Positions 26,759 to 38,282 of a stretch of 64,000 nt of DNA are shown here, piece by piece. How positions within the stretch are numbered: the stretch's first letter is position 1; each line of letters begins with the position of its first letter. Source of the stretch: Luteimonas panaciterrae (GTDB lineage Bacteria; Pseudomonadota; Gammaproteobacteria; Xanthomonadales; Xanthomonadaceae); contig NZ_JAJAVH010000017.1 of the NCBI RefSeq assembly GCF_020511115.1, positions 1-64,000 of the forward strand, read 5' to 3'. The notes beneath the pieces are model-generated. The model was not told the DNA's origin. It did no database searches and saw nothing but the letters and a program-made list of their open reading frames with translations. Both the position numbers and the translations under genes were made by a program.

Positions 26759-26782
26759 TTTGGCAAATGCGCCCTAATAGCG
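26759..26782 (-). repeat. Right terminal inverted repeat of the transposon
   Basis: Read inward on the minus strand, this is CGCTATTAGGGCGCA followed by TTTGCCAAA, matching 22 of 24 bases of the left end. Confidence 0.92.
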
Positions 26783-26790
26783 GTTTCAGA
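26783..26790. repeat. Right 8-bp target-site duplication of the transposon
   Basis: GTTTCAGA, identical to the left copy. Confidence 0.92.
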
Positions 26791-26846
26791 CGTTTGGTAT
26801 TGATACCTGTGATCGTGCCGGTTGTGGTGGCGACATCGTCTTCCGC

Positions 26847-27221
26847 TTATTTTCGATTTTCCTCGTACTGCTCGGCTCCTTCGATCGGCCGTAGCCACGG
26901 CTCGCGGCGCTTGATCCAGAGTTCATAGCTCGGCACGAGTGCGGTGGGGGCTTCCGACAGGATCCCGAGCTTGATTTCCGCCTCTCGATCATCGGCAGAG
27001 AACAGCCGCGATCCACAGCGGGGGCAAAATTGTTGACCGTTGAATTCTGATGTCTCGCCCGCGTGTTCAAACTGATGGGCGGGCCAGACCGCATAGAAGG
27101 TGAAGGCCGAACCGCTTTCTTGCCGGCAGTCCGTGCAGTGGCATACGCCGATGCGCAAGGGTTCGCCGCGAACGGAAATCCGCACCTGTCCGCAAAGGCA
27201 TTTTCCTGAAAAGATCTTCAT
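26847..27221 (-). CDS. GFA-family zinc protein (glutathione-dependent formaldehyde-activating enzyme-like)
   Basis: A 124-residue single-domain protein with the GFA zinc ligands: CLCGQV near the N-terminus, CHCTDCR, and FCPRCGSRLF. The family includes a glutathione-S-hydroxymethyl synthase, but most members have no proven reaction. It is the first chromosomal gene after the transposon and is intact. Confidence 0.9.
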   Translation of the reverse strand: MKIFSGKCLCGQVRISVRGEPLRIGVCHCTDCRQESGSAFTFYAVWPAHQFEHAGETSEFNGQQFCPRCGSRLFSADDREAEIKLGILSEAPTALVPSYELWIKRREPWLRPIEGAEQYEENRK

Positions 27222-27321
27222 GGCTGTTACCTATCCTGCCTGATGTCCATCAATCGATAAGGCTGCACAGCTGTACTTCTGTTCCATGATGACCTCGTCG
27301 GAGAACTTGCAATGCTTCGGA

Positions 27322-28794
27322 TTAGACGGATTTGATCGCTTCTTTCGATGCTTCGGCATGCGGACTCGGATCGGCCACGGGCGAGGGCGGTTGCGCCGGC
27401 ACTTCCGACGGCACCGCGACTTTCTCGCTGTCCGGCGCCATCATCCTCGCCTGGCGCCAGCCGCCCCATTTGTAATACGCCAGCGCCATCAGCATCGAGC
27501 ACACCGAGCTGACCGGGAAACTCCACCAGATCGCATCGGCGCCGTATCGCGATTGCAGCAGCAACGCGAACGGAACGCGGATGCCCCATAGCGCACCGGC
27601 CAGGATCAACAGCGGCGGCAACACCGCACCGGTGGCGCGCACCACTCCCGACACCACGAACGTGACGCCGAAGAACAGGAACGACCACACCGCGATGTGA
27701 TTCAAGTGACGCGCGTTCGCTAGCGCGACGCTGCCGTCCGGCAGGAACAGGGACAGCGTGGTGTGGTCGAACGCCACGATCGGCAGGATCAGTGCGCCCG
27801 TGAGCAGGAAGTTGAAGAGGATGCCGGTGCGTGCGGTGGCGTTGACGCGCGCCCACTGCCGCGCACCCACGTTCTGCGCCGCCATCGACGAACAGGCCGC
27901 ACCGATGGCCATCGCGGGCATCTGCACGTAGGTCCACAACTGCAGGGCCGCGCCGTAGGCCGAGGTCGTGTCGACGCCGTAGGCGTTGACCATGCTGATC
28001 ATCATGATCATCGACAGCGAGATCAGGATCATCTGGATGCCCATCGGCACGCCCTTGACGATCAGCGCGCGCAGGATCGCCCGATCAGGCTTGTAGACGG
28101 CGTTCTCGTGACGGCTGATCCACAGCGGATGGCGGCGATGGCGCAGCCACAGGATCAACGCCGCCAGACTGACCGCGTTCGCGATCAGCGTGGCCGTGGC
28201 CGAACCGGCGATGCCCATTTCCGGGAACGGACCGATGCCGAAGATCAGCAGCGGATTGAACACGATGTCGAGCGCCACCACGAGCAACAGGAATGCGAAC
28301 GGCGTGCGCGTGTCGCCGGCACCACGCAGGATCGCCGACAGGAATGCAAACATGTACAGAAAGGGCATGGCCAGGAAGATGACGCGCAGATAGGCCTCGG
28401 CCATCGGCAGAGCGTCATGCGGCGTGTGCATCCAGACCAGGACATGACGCGCGAGCGGCATGCCGATCAGCGCGATCGCGATCGACACCGCGAAGAAGAA
28501 CGTCGCGCTCGTGCCGATCACGCGCTTGGCCTGGGCGATGTCCTTCGCGCCCATCGCCTGGCCGACCAGGATGGTCGCCGCCATGCCGACACCGAAGATC
28601 GCGCCGATCAGGAAGAACATGATGTTGTTGGCGTTGGCCGTCGCGGTCAGCGCCTGCTCGCCGAGAAAGTGTCCGGCCCAGATCGCGTTGACCGAACCGT
28701 TGAGGGACTGCAGCACGTTGCCGACGAGGATCGGCAGCGCGAACAGGAACAGGGTGGAGCCGATGGGGCCTTGAGTCAGGTCGCGGGGTTTCAT
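27322..28794 (-). CDS. MATE-family multidrug efflux protein
   Basis: A 490-residue, 12-helix inner-membrane transporter with the MATE pattern (ALPILVGNVLQSLNGSVNAIWAGHFLGEQALTA; second half starting around KGVPMGIQMILISL). Such pumps exchange cationic drugs for Na+ or H+. The C-terminus has a Pro/Ser/Ala-rich tail. ATG 28794 begins MKPRDLTQG and is preferred over an upstream start that adds 31 unrelated residues. Confidence 0.93.
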   Translation of the reverse strand: MKPRDLTQGPIGSTLFLFALPILVGNVLQSLNGSVNAIWAGHFLGEQALTATANANNIMFFLIGAIFGVGMAATILVGQAMGAKDIAQAKRVIGTSATFFFAVSIAIALIGMPLARHVLVWMHTPHDALPMAEAYLRVIFLAMPFLYMFAFLSAILRGAGDTRTPFAFLLLVVALDIVFNPLLIFGIGPFPEMGIAGSATATLIANAVSLAALILWLRHRRHPLWISRHENAVYKPDRAILRALIVKGVPMGIQMILISLSMIMMISMVNAYGVDTTSAYGAALQLWTYVQMPAMAIGAACSSMAAQNVGARQWARVNATARTGILFNFLLTGALILPIVAFDHTTLSLFLPDGSVALANARHLNHIAVWSFLFFGVTFVVSGVVRATGAVLPPLLILAGALWGIRVPFALLLQSRYGADAIWWSFPVSSVCSMLMALAYYKWGGWRQARMMAPDSEKVAVPSEVPAQPPSPVADPSPHAEASKEAIKSV

Positions 28795-28951
28795 CAGTTC
28801 GCTTTGGCCTGTGCTGGGGCGGGGGGAGTGGCGGACGGTCGAGCCGTCTCGCGCGCGTGAGGCGGAGATGGGTCCTCCGTAATTCAACGTTGAAACAGGT
28901 AGAGCACGTCTTCGTTCATGCTGAGACGAGTCGCATCGATCAATTCCGACG

Positions 28952-29089
28952 CTACGACGGTATGCCGTGATAGCAGGCGAAGCGATGCATCGAGAAAGAA
29001 CTGAACCGCCGGCCGTGCCGTTGCGCGATCGTATCGATCGCGTCGATCGCGGAGGCGGCCGGAAGCACTGCGGTGACGAAATGGCACAT
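28952..29089 (-). pseudogene. Possible gene remnant in the MATE-hslR gap
   Basis: The 435-base gap between the MATE and hslR genes holds a 45-codon minus-strand frame beginning MCHFVTAVLPAASAIDAI, which reads like the start of a real protein but stops early. A second minus frame (28884-29087) continues with SELIDATRLSMNEDVLYLF, so a frameshifted small gene is possible. Evidence is weak. Confidence 0.25.
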
Positions 29090-29229
29090 GGCAGGGACCG
29101 GGCTGGGAAGGCGTTCGGAGGCGCGCGACCAGGGCGCGAGGTCGGCGCGTGATATTAAGCGCGGATGGTCCAGGATGGAGCGTGTGAGCCCGCGGCCGGT
29201 ACGCGCGGATTCAAGGCGGCTGCGGTATC

Positions 29230-29646
29230 ATGATGGGCAAGATGGAGATAGATTCGGGCGTCGCTGAGGTCAGACTGGATATCTGGCTCTGGGCTGCGCG
29301 CTTTTTCAAGACCCGCAGTCTGGCCAAGCAGGCGATCGAGACGGGCAAAGTCGAAATGAATGGACAGCGCGCGAAGCCTTCGCGCGGCGTGCGCGTGGGC
29401 GATGCGATGCGCATCGCGCGCGGGGACGAGATGTTCTCGATCGAGGCGCTGGCGCTGAGTGATACGCGTGGGCCGGCCGGCGTTGCGCAAACCCTGTATC
29501 GGGAATCGGAGGCCTCGCGCGCCGAGCGCGAGGCGAAACGTGCCGAGTTGCGCGCGGCGCGCGCCGGCTACAAGCCGCCGGAAACCAAACCCGACAAACG
29601 CGCGCGCCGGCTGATCCGCGCGCTGGGAGACATCGATGCGACCTGA
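29230..29646 (+). CDS. hslR: S4-domain RNA-binding heat-shock protein Hsp15
   Basis: A 138-residue protein with an S4 RNA-binding domain (VRLDIWLWAARFFKTRSLAKQAIETGKVEMNGQRAKPSRGVRVGD) and a basic C-terminal tail (Arg/Lys/Ala-rich). Hsp15 rescues 50S subunits carrying a stalled peptidyl-tRNA. The start may instead be the ATG at 29242. Confidence 0.92.
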   Translation: MMGKMEIDSGVAEVRLDIWLWAARFFKTRSLAKQAIETGKVEMNGQRAKPSRGVRVGDAMRIARGDEMFSIEALALSDTRGPAGVAQTLYRESEASRAEREAKRAELRAARAGYKPPETKPDKRARRLIRALGDIDAT

Positions 29647-29661
29647 GCAGGCGGTTTCTGC

Positions 29662-31092
29662 ATGAGGCAGGGTCGCCTGCTCCCGTTGATCGTCGCCTGC
29701 GCGCTGTTCATCGAGAACATGGATTCGACGGTGATCTCGACGTCGCTGCCGGCGATCGCACGCGACCTGTCGACCGATCCGATCGCGCTCAAGCTGGCGT
29801 TGACGACGTATCTGCTGGCGTTGGCGGTGTTCATTCCGATCAGCGGCTGGGTCGCGGATCGCTTCGGCGCACGGCCGACCTTCATGGCGGCGATCGGCGT
29901 GTTCCTGCTCGGCTCGATCGGCTGCGCGGCCAGCAGCTCGCTCGAAACCCTGGTCGCGGCGCGTTTCCTGCAGGGCATGGGCGGCGCGATGATGGTGCCG
30001 GTTGGCCGTCTGGTGCTGTTGCGCACGGTGCCGAAGAGCGAACTGGTGCAGGCGTTGAGCTGGCTGACCATTCCCGCGCTGGTCGGGCCGGTGATCGGGC
30101 CGCCGCTCGGTGGTTTCATCACTACGTATTTCGACTGGCGCTGGATCTTCCTGATCAACATCCCGATGGGCGTGCTCGGGATCGTGCTGGCGAAGCGCTT
30201 CATCCCCGATATCAAGGAATCGCCGCCTCCATTGGACTGGACCGGTTTCCTGCTGACCGGGTTGGGCCTGGCGCTGGCGATGTTCGGCTTTTCCACGCTG
30301 GGCCGTCATCTGGTGTCGATGCCGCTGTCTATCGCCGCGCTGGTGATCGGAGTGGGGGCGCTGCTGGCCTATGTCTGGCATGCGAACCGGCATCCGCATC
30401 CGCTGCTCGATCTTGGCCTGTTCCGGTTGTCGACGTATCGCGCCGGCGTGCTCGGCGGTTCGCTGTTCCGTATCGGTATCGGTGCGATTCCGTTCTTGCT
30501 GCCGCTGATGTTGCAGCTGGGCTTCGGACTGAGTGCGGTGCAGTCGGGCTTGCTGACGTTCGTGTCGGCGCTGGGCGCGATGTTCATGAAGACGATCGCG
30601 GCGAGCGTGTTGCGGCATTTCGGATTCCGCAAGGTGCTGGTGGCCAACGCGGTGATCGCTTCGCTGATGCTGTGCTGCTTCGGCCTGTTCCGTCCGGAGA
30701 CGCCGCATGTCTTCATCATCGCGACGTTGCTGATCAGCGGCTGTTTCCGCTCGTTGCAGTTCACCAGCTTGAACGCGATCAGCTTCGCGGATGTGGATTC
30801 GAAGCAGATGGGGCAGGCCAGCAGCCTGTCCGGGATGATGCAGCAGCTGTCTCTGAGCATGGGCGTGGCGATCGGTGGCTATGTGCTGGAATTCGCCGGA
30901 TTGCTGGGAGGGCGCCCCGCCACCGACGTGCACAACTTCTACGTCGCCTTCGTTGTGGTCGGTCTGATCTCGGCCAGTTCGGCCTGGATGATGTGGCGGT
31001 TGCCGCGCGATGCGGGCGCGGAAATGTCGGGTCGCGCGCAGGCGGGCAAGGAAATTACCGAGCCGAAGGTGGAACAGCGGCCGGCGACGTGA
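29662..31092 (+). CDS. DHA2-family major facilitator transporter
   Basis: A 476-residue, 14-helix transporter (MDSTVISTSLPAIARDL in helix 1, VADRFGARPTF loop, ARFLQGMGGAMMVPVGRLVLL, motif C ending GPPLGGF). It lacks a partner adaptor gene, unlike emrB at 5-7 kb, and resembles stand-alone members such as HsrA. It follows hslR by 15 bases and ends at a terminator shared with katG. Substrate unknown. Confidence 0.9.
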   Translation: MRQGRLLPLIVACALFIENMDSTVISTSLPAIARDLSTDPIALKLALTTYLLALAVFIPISGWVADRFGARPTFMAAIGVFLLGSIGCAASSSLETLVAARFLQGMGGAMMVPVGRLVLLRTVPKSELVQALSWLTIPALVGPVIGPPLGGFITTYFDWRWIFLINIPMGVLGIVLAKRFIPDIKESPPPLDWTGFLLTGLGLALAMFGFSTLGRHLVSMPLSIAALVIGVGALLAYVWHANRHPHPLLDLGLFRLSTYRAGVLGGSLFRIGIGAIPFLLPLMLQLGFGLSAVQSGLLTFVSALGAMFMKTIAASVLRHFGFRKVLVANAVIASLMLCCFGLFRPETPHVFIIATLLISGCFRSLQFTSLNAISFADVDSKQMGQASSLSGMMQQLSLSMGVAIGGYVLEFAGLLGGRPATDVHNFYVAFVVVGLISASSAWMMWRLPRDAGAEMSGRAQAGKEITEPKVEQRPAT

Positions 31093-31104
31093 TGTCCGCA
31101 AAAG

Positions 31105-31132
31105 AAAACGCCGGCCAGATGGCCGGCGTTTT
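31105..31132. terminator. Bidirectional terminator between the DHA2 transporter and katG
   Basis: A 12-bp perfect stem, AAAACGCCGGCC / GGCCGGCGTTTT, with loop AGAT, between converging genes. Confidence 0.92.
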
Positions 31133-31156
31133 CCTTGAAGCACGAGTCAGAAGCGA

Positions 31157-33346
<2,190 letters not shown>

Positions 33347-33670
33347 TTATGGTCGTTTGCACGCAACTGCCGGATCCGGTTTGGAGTCCGGGTACCGATG
33401 AATGAATGTGCTTGAAGAACTCGTCCGAAATGCGCCGGCTTTTCGATCACTCGATAGTTCTGCAACGACATGGAATCGTGCAGACAGGCGTCAGCGCGTC
33501 GTGTCGCTGCTGATGGGATTGCTGCCGCTGATGCGCAGCGTCTGATCGGACGTGTGTAGGGCTTGTCTTCGTTGGGCTGGCTGGTGGGCTGGCTCCGGCA
33601 TGGGTTGTGTACCCGACCAAAGCTACGCCACAGCAGTGACAAGGAGAAATCGAATGATGCTAAGGGATCG

Positions 33671-33685
33671 ATAGAACCCGTCTAT
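33671..33685. promoter_or_regulatory. Candidate OxyR/LysR-type site upstream of katG
   Basis: ATAG-N7-CTAT matches the half-site geometry of OxyR operators (ATAGNTNNNANCTAT), but the inner T and A are not kept and a second half-site at the standard spacing is poor. It is also 337 bases from the katG start. Confidence 0.35.
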
Positions 33686-33773
33686 TGGTTGATGATTTCG
33701 TATAGACGGCGTCAGCGGAGAAACTTCCGCGAAGGATGAAAACCTTCAGAAATCGTGACAATCACCGTGGTGC

Positions 33774-33807
33774 GCATGGCGGCGGCACGCATCTGCCACC
33801 GCCATGC
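33774..33807 (-). terminator. Hairpin downstream of the DUF937 gene
   Basis: GCATGGCGGCGGCA / TGCCACCGCCATGC form a 14-bp stem with one mismatch and a 6-base loop, 11 bases past the stop. No T-run follows. Confidence 0.5.
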
Positions 33808-33817
33808 CGTGATCGGA

Positions 33818-34438
33818 TTAGCGCTTTCCGCCGAGCAGCCCGCCGCCGATCTTGAGCAGGTCGCCGATGCCGAGCTGGCCGTCACCGTCCTGGTCGAGCA
33901 CCGCGCCGAGCAGTCCGCCGCCGAGGCCGCCCTGCTGCGCGGTCTGCTGGCGCTCCTGGCCGAGCGCTTCGCCCAGGCCGCTGGCGCCGGCACTGTTGCC
34001 TTGTCCACCGAGGAAGCGCTGGGCGAGGAAGGAGAGCACGATCGGCGCCAGGAGCTTCAGCAGTTGTCCGGCCTGATCGTTGCCGAGGCCGGTGGCCTGT
34101 CCCAGGTTCGCTTCCGCGCGCCCCTGGTTGCCGCCGAAGATGTGGCCGAGGATCGCCGCACCGTCGGTCTGCCTGTTACCGCCGGCACCGCCGCCGAGCA
34201 CCGCGCCCAGCACGCCGCCGAGGTCGAGACCGGTATGATCTTTCTGCAATGCACCGAACAGGGCTTCGGCACCCGACGGTTCGGATGCGTTCTTGCCGAG
34301 CGCGCCGAGCAGCAGCGGCAATGCCGCGCCAACGGCGTTGGTCGTCTGCATCTGGCCGGCGCCCAACTGCTGCGACAGTTGCTGCAGCGGCGCGCCTTGC
34401 AGTTGCTGGAAAAGTTCTTCGGCGAGGCTGTTGCTCAT
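33818..34438 (-). CDS. DUF937 protein with an EF-hand-like C-terminus
   Basis: A 206-residue protein: N-terminal DUF937 region (LAEELFQQLQGAPLQQLSQQLGAG, AVGAALPLLLGALG), glycine-rich middle (GGVLGAVLGGGAGG), then LLAPIVLSFLAQRFLGGQ. Near the end, LDQDGDGQLGIGDLL is a good single calcium-binding EF-hand loop. No function is known for DUF937 (YidB-like). ATG 34438 is chosen over a start four codons upstream. Confidence 0.85.
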   Translation of the reverse strand: MSNSLAEELFQQLQGAPLQQLSQQLGAGQMQTTNAVGAALPLLLGALGKNASEPSGAEALFGALQKDHTGLDLGGVLGAVLGGGAGGNRQTDGAAILGHIFGGNQGRAEANLGQATGLGNDQAGQLLKLLAPIVLSFLAQRFLGGQGNSAGASGLGEALGQERQQTAQQGGLGGGLLGAVLDQDGDGQLGIGDLLKIGGGLLGGKR

Positions 34439-34580
34439 GGCGGGTTCCACCTATGGGGAAAATGTGACCGGGTCGGCATAGTAGCGCGTGACTGTTAGTT
34501 TTGCGTCCGGCTCGAAGTCCGGTGTTTGGCGGTCTGTTTGGGCAGTCAGGGCGCCCCGATCGTACCGGGCTTGTCGACGC

Positions 34581-35279
34581 TCAGGCCGGCACTTTGTCCG
34601 CAACCGTCGCGCGCTTGAACAGCCAGATGGCCAGCATGCCGTTGATCACGAACACCAGGATCAGGTACAGCGTGAAACTGTCCAGGAAGTCGAACCAGCC
34701 GATGCCGGTGTAGTTGCCCAGCAGGCGCCCCAGTGTGCGCAGCGCGTTGAGAGTGAAGGCGATCGACGCCAGCCGCATCCAGCCCGAACCCGCATTCCAG
34801 GTGGCGATCGCGAAACAGATCCAGGCGAGCAGGCCCGACAGCATCAGCGGGAAATAGATCGCGCTGGTGAACGTTCCCCAGAACGCATGCCGCTCGGCCA
34901 GAACGCCGTGCAAGGCGGGTTCGGTGGCATAGGCATTGGCCCATTGCTGGCTGACCATCACGAAGTCCAGGCCGCGATGCAGGAATTCGAACACGACGAA
35001 GAACATGGTGAAGGTGAAGGCGAGCAGCGAGGCCAGGGGCGCCTTGGCGAAGCGATCCAGCGCGAATACGGCATACGTCACCGCCAGTGCCGCGATGCTG
35101 AGCAGCACCGCCAATGCACGCGTCCGGTCCATCCAGCCGGTGCGCACGGCGAAATCCTCGGCGGCCGTCTGGGTTTCGGGAAACCAGACGAGGACGCACA
35201 ACGCCTGGAAGATCTGCGCGGCCATGAAGACGCACAGGCCTGCGCCGGCGATACGGAAATGTTTGGCGGTCAACTGCAT
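34581..35279 (-). CDS. Polytopic membrane protein of unknown function
   Basis: A 232-residue inner-membrane protein with six predicted hydrophobic helices (for example AGAGLCVFMAAQIFQALCVLVWF, LAVLLSIAALAVTYAVFAL, FTLYLILVFVINGMLAIWLF). I do not recognise the family. It stands alone between the DUF937 gene and mutS. Confidence 0.75.
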   Translation of the reverse strand: MQLTAKHFRIAGAGLCVFMAAQIFQALCVLVWFPETQTAAEDFAVRTGWMDRTRALAVLLSIAALAVTYAVFALDRFAKAPLASLLAFTFTMFFVVFEFLHRGLDFVMVSQQWANAYATEPALHGVLAERHAFWGTFTSAIYFPLMLSGLLAWICFAIATWNAGSGWMRLASIAFTLNALRTLGRLLGNYTGIGWFDFLDSFTLYLILVFVINGMLAIWLFKRATVADKVPA

Positions 35280-35337
35280 CGATGCTCTCCCCTCGGATGC
35301 GGTGGCGTTGTGATGATACGGATCAGAACGGCATAGG

Positions 35338-38004
35338 TCAGGAACGGGACAGGGCCTTGAGTCGATACAGTGCTTCCAGCGCCTGCTTGGGCGACAGATC
35401 GTCAGGTTCGATCGTGGCCAGCGCGTCGAGCGCGGCCGAGACGGGTGCGAACAGGCCGAATTGTTGTGGCGAGTCGAGCGTGGCCGGTGAGAGCGGTGCG
35501 GTGTCGCGTGTGTGTTGTTCCAGTTCCGCGAGGCGTCCGCGTGCTTCGCGAATCACGGCCTTCGGCAGGCCCGCCAGCGCCGCGACCTGCAGACCGAAAC
35601 TGCGATCGGCCGGGCCATCCTTCACCGCATGCATGAAGACGAGTGTGTCGCCTCCGTTTTTATCGTGATGTTCGACGGCGTCGAGATGCACGTTGGCGAT
35701 GCCGCTGTCTTGCGTGGCGAGCGCGGTCAGTTCGAAGTAGTGGGTGGCGAACAACGTGTAGCAGCGGTTGTTCGAGGCCAGATGCCGCGCGCAGGCCTCG
35801 GCCAGCGCGAGACCGTCGTAGGTGGAGGTGCCGCGGCCGATCTCGTCCATCAGCACCAGCGATTGCGGCGTGGCGTGGTGCAGGATGTAGCTCGTCTCCG
35901 CCATTTCCACCATGAAGGTGGATTGGCCGCGCGCGAGATCGTCGCCGGCACCGATGCGGGTGAGGATGCGATCGATCGGCCCGATCGTCGCGCGCGAGGC
36001 CGGCACGAAACTGCCGATGTGCGCGAGCAGCACGATCAGCGCGTTCTGGCGCATGTACGTGCTCTTGCCGCCCATGTTGGGGCCGGTGATGATCAGCATG
36101 CGCACGGGAGACGTGGAAGCCGACGCCGTGTTTCCGTCATCTCCCGTCTCTCGTCTCCCGTCTCCCAAATAAAGGTCGTTCGGCTCGAACGGCTCGTCGC
36201 GCACCGCTTCCACCACCGGATGACGGCCTCGCTCGATGCGCAGGCAGGCATCCTCGACCAGTTGCGGTTGCGACCAGTCCAGCGTTTGCGCGCGTTCGGC
36301 GAAGCAGGCCAGTACGTCGAGTTCGCTGAGCGCAGCGGCGCAGCGCTTGAGCGATTCCAGGTCCTCGTTTAAACCGTCGAGCAGCTGCTCGTAGAGCAGG
36401 CGTTCGCGTGCCAGCGAGCGCTCGCGCGCGGACAGCACCTTGTCCTCGAACGTTTTGAGTTCCTCGGTGATGTAGCGCTCGGCACCGGTGAGTGTCTGCC
36501 GCCGCGTGTAGTGTGTGGGTGCGCGCGCGGCCTGGCCCTTGCTGATCTCGATGTAATAACCATGCACGCGGTTGTAGCCGACCTTCAGTGTCGGGATGCC
36601 GCTGGACTCGCGTTCGCGTTGTTCGAGATCGATCAGGAACTGGTCGGCGTTGCTGGACAGCCGGCGCAGTTCGTCGAGCTCGGCATCGTAATCCTCGGCG
36701 AAGACACCGCCGTCGCGGGCGAGTAGCGGCGGCTGTTCGACCAGCGCCTGCGTGAGCAGCGCGGCCTGCGCGTCGTGTTCGCCCATTTCCGCGGCGAGCG
36801 TCTGCAGGCGCGGTGAATCCAACGGCTGCAGCAATCCACGCAACTGCGGCAGCATCGCCAGCGCATCGCGCAGCGTGCTCAGATCGCGCGGGCGCGCCGA
36901 GCGCAGGGCGATGCGCGAGAGGATGCGTTCGACGTCGCCGAGTGCGCGGAATGTGTCGCGCAGCGTCTCGCCGACGCCGCTCTCGATCAGGCTGGCGACG
37001 GCGTGATGGCGCCTGCCGACCTGGTCGCGATCGCGCAGCGGCCGATGCAGCCAGCGTCGCAATTGGCGACCGCCCATCGGCGTGACCGTGGTGTCGAGCA
37101 CGCCGAGCAGCGTGTGCTTCTGGTCGCCGTCCACGCGCGTGTCGAGTTCGAGATGACGTCGCGTGGCGGCGTTCATGGCGATCGCGCCGTCGCTGGACTC
37201 CACCGCGATCGCGGTGAGATGCGGCAGGCGCTGCTTCTGCGTTTCCTCGACATAGCCGAGCAGGGCGCTGGCCGCGGCGATGCTGAGCGGCTTGTCCTCA
37301 ATGCCGAAACCGGACAGGTCATGCAGTCCGAAGAACTGCAGCAGCTGACGGCGTCCGCTGTCGCTGTCGAACAGCCACGGCGCGCGTCGGCGCAGGCCGG
37401 TGCGCGTGTTGAGGAAGGCCGGCCAGCCTTCTTCGTCGGGCAGCAGCAGTTCGGCCGGCTCCAGGCGCGCGAGTTCGGCTTCCAACGCATCGTCGTTGCC
37501 GACTTCGTTGACCAGGAAGCGGCCGCCGGCCAGGTCCGCCCAGGCCAGGCCGTAACCGTTCTTGCCGCGCGCGATCGCCAGCAGCAGCGTGTCGCGGCGT
37601 TCGCTGAGCAGGGCTTCGTCGGTCACCGTGCCGGGCGTGACGATGCGGACGACCTTGCGTTCGACCAATCCCTTGCTCGCCGCCGGATCGCCGATCTGCT
37701 CGCAGATTGCCACCGACTCGCCCAGCGCCACCAATCGCGCCAGATAGCCCTCGACGGCGTGGAAGGGCACGCCCGCCATCGGGATCGGCTGCCCGGCGGA
37801 CGCGCCGCGCTGGGTGAGCGTGATGTCGAGCAGGCGCGCCGCCTTGCGGGCGTCGTCGTAGAACAGCTCGTAGAAGTCACCCATGCGGAAGAACAGCAGC
37901 ACGTCCGGATGCTCCGCCTTGGCGGCGAAGAACTGGCGCATCAGCGGGGTATGACTGGAGAGGGCCGGGTCTGGGCCGGCCGCGCGGGGGTTGGGGTGGC
38001 TCAC
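35338..38004 (-). CDS. mutS: DNA mismatch repair protein MutS
   Basis: An 888-residue MutS, slightly longer than the usual ~855. The mismatch-binding N-terminus is intact ([15 protein letters not shown], the Phe-x-Glu wedge region), followed by connector, clamp and the ATPase with GPNMGGKST (Walker A near residue 641), DEIGRGTS (Walker B) and THYFEL. The extra length is partly an insertion of about 20 residues ([19 protein letters not shown], near 614-632) just before the Walker A strand, encoded by four 7-bp repeats and a Ser/Thr/Ala stretch. A one-unit slip there would frameshift the ATPase. Confidence 0.97.
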   Translation of the reverse strand: MSHPNPRAAGPDPALSSHTPLMRQFFAAKAEHPDVLLFFRMGDFYELFYDDARKAARLLDITLTQRGASAGQPIPMAGVPFHAVEGYLARLVALGESVAICEQIGDPAASKGLVERKVVRIVTPGTVTDEALLSERRDTLLLAIARGKNGYGLAWADLAGGRFLVNEVGNDDALEAELARLEPAELLLPDEEGWPAFLNTRTGLRRRAPWLFDSDSGRRQLLQFFGLHDLSGFGIEDKPLSIAAASALLGYVEETQKQRLPHLTAIAVESSDGAIAMNAATRRHLELDTRVDGDQKHTLLGVLDTTVTPMGGRQLRRWLHRPLRDRDQVGRRHHAVASLIESGVGETLRDTFRALGDVERILSRIALRSARPRDLSTLRDALAMLPQLRGLLQPLDSPRLQTLAAEMGEHDAQAALLTQALVEQPPLLARDGGVFAEDYDAELDELRRLSSNADQFLIDLEQRERESSGIPTLKVGYNRVHGYYIEISKGQAARAPTHYTRRQTLTGAERYITEELKTFEDKVLSARERSLARERLLYEQLLDGLNEDLESLKRCAAALSELDVLACFAERAQTLDWSQPQLVEDACLRIERGRHPVVEAVRDEPFEPNDLYLGDGRRETGDDGNTASASTSPVRMLIITGPNMGGKSTYMRQNALIVLLAHIGSFVPASRATIGPIDRILTRIGAGDDLARGQSTFMVEMAETSYILHHATPQSLVLMDEIGRGTSTYDGLALAEACARHLASNNRCYTLFATHYFELTALATQDSGIANVHLDAVEHHDKNGGDTLVFMHAVKDGPADRSFGLQVAALAGLPKAVIREARGRLAELEQHTRDTAPLSPATLDSPQQFGLFAPVSAALDALATIEPDDLSPKQALEALYRLKALSRS
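36139..36166. repeat. Heptanucleotide tandem repeat inside mutS
   Basis: Four 7-bp units, GTCTCCC on the plus strand (GGGAGAC in coding sense), two perfect and two with one change each. Confidence 0.88.
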
Positions 38005-38282
38005 GGAAAGAAACAGAGGAGAAGACTGCGGAGGAGAAGTCTAGCCGGTATGCCGGCAACGTCGCCGACAACTTCACCGAGCCGGAGCCGGTCACGGACG
38101 CAAGCGGCGGTCTCGCGCGTGCCGCAACGCACAATGCCTCTCGGCGAAGACGGTGTTAATTTCGCGTGAAGGCGCTCGGGGACGCCCGTATCAGCACGTA
38201 GTCGACCAGCAACGGAGTACCGATAGATAGCAATCGAACGCTATTTCCAATCAACGCAATCTGATGGCCTGAGGGGGACACC

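Larger units (their letters stand above)
20433..26782. mobile_element. IS1595-family transposon carrying a toxin-effector cassette
   Basis: A 6,350-bp element. Its ends are 24-bp inverted repeats (22 of 24 identical; CGCTATTAGGGCGCA at each tip) flanked by an exact 8-bp duplication. It holds one transposase gene (minus strand) and cargo: a 167-residue unknown, a 114-residue putative antitoxin, an 817-residue zeta-toxin effector and a 241-residue unknown. Base composition is visibly less GC-rich than the flanks. IS1595-family elements with passenger genes are known; an effector cargo of this type is not one I recall as described. Intact ends, duplication and transposase suggest recent insertion and possible mobility. 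Confidence 0.92.

Noticed and set aside
29155..31143. 662-codon minus-strand frame opposite hslR and the DHA2 gene
   Set aside because: His/Arg/Gln-rich shadow without recognisable features; crosses two real genes.
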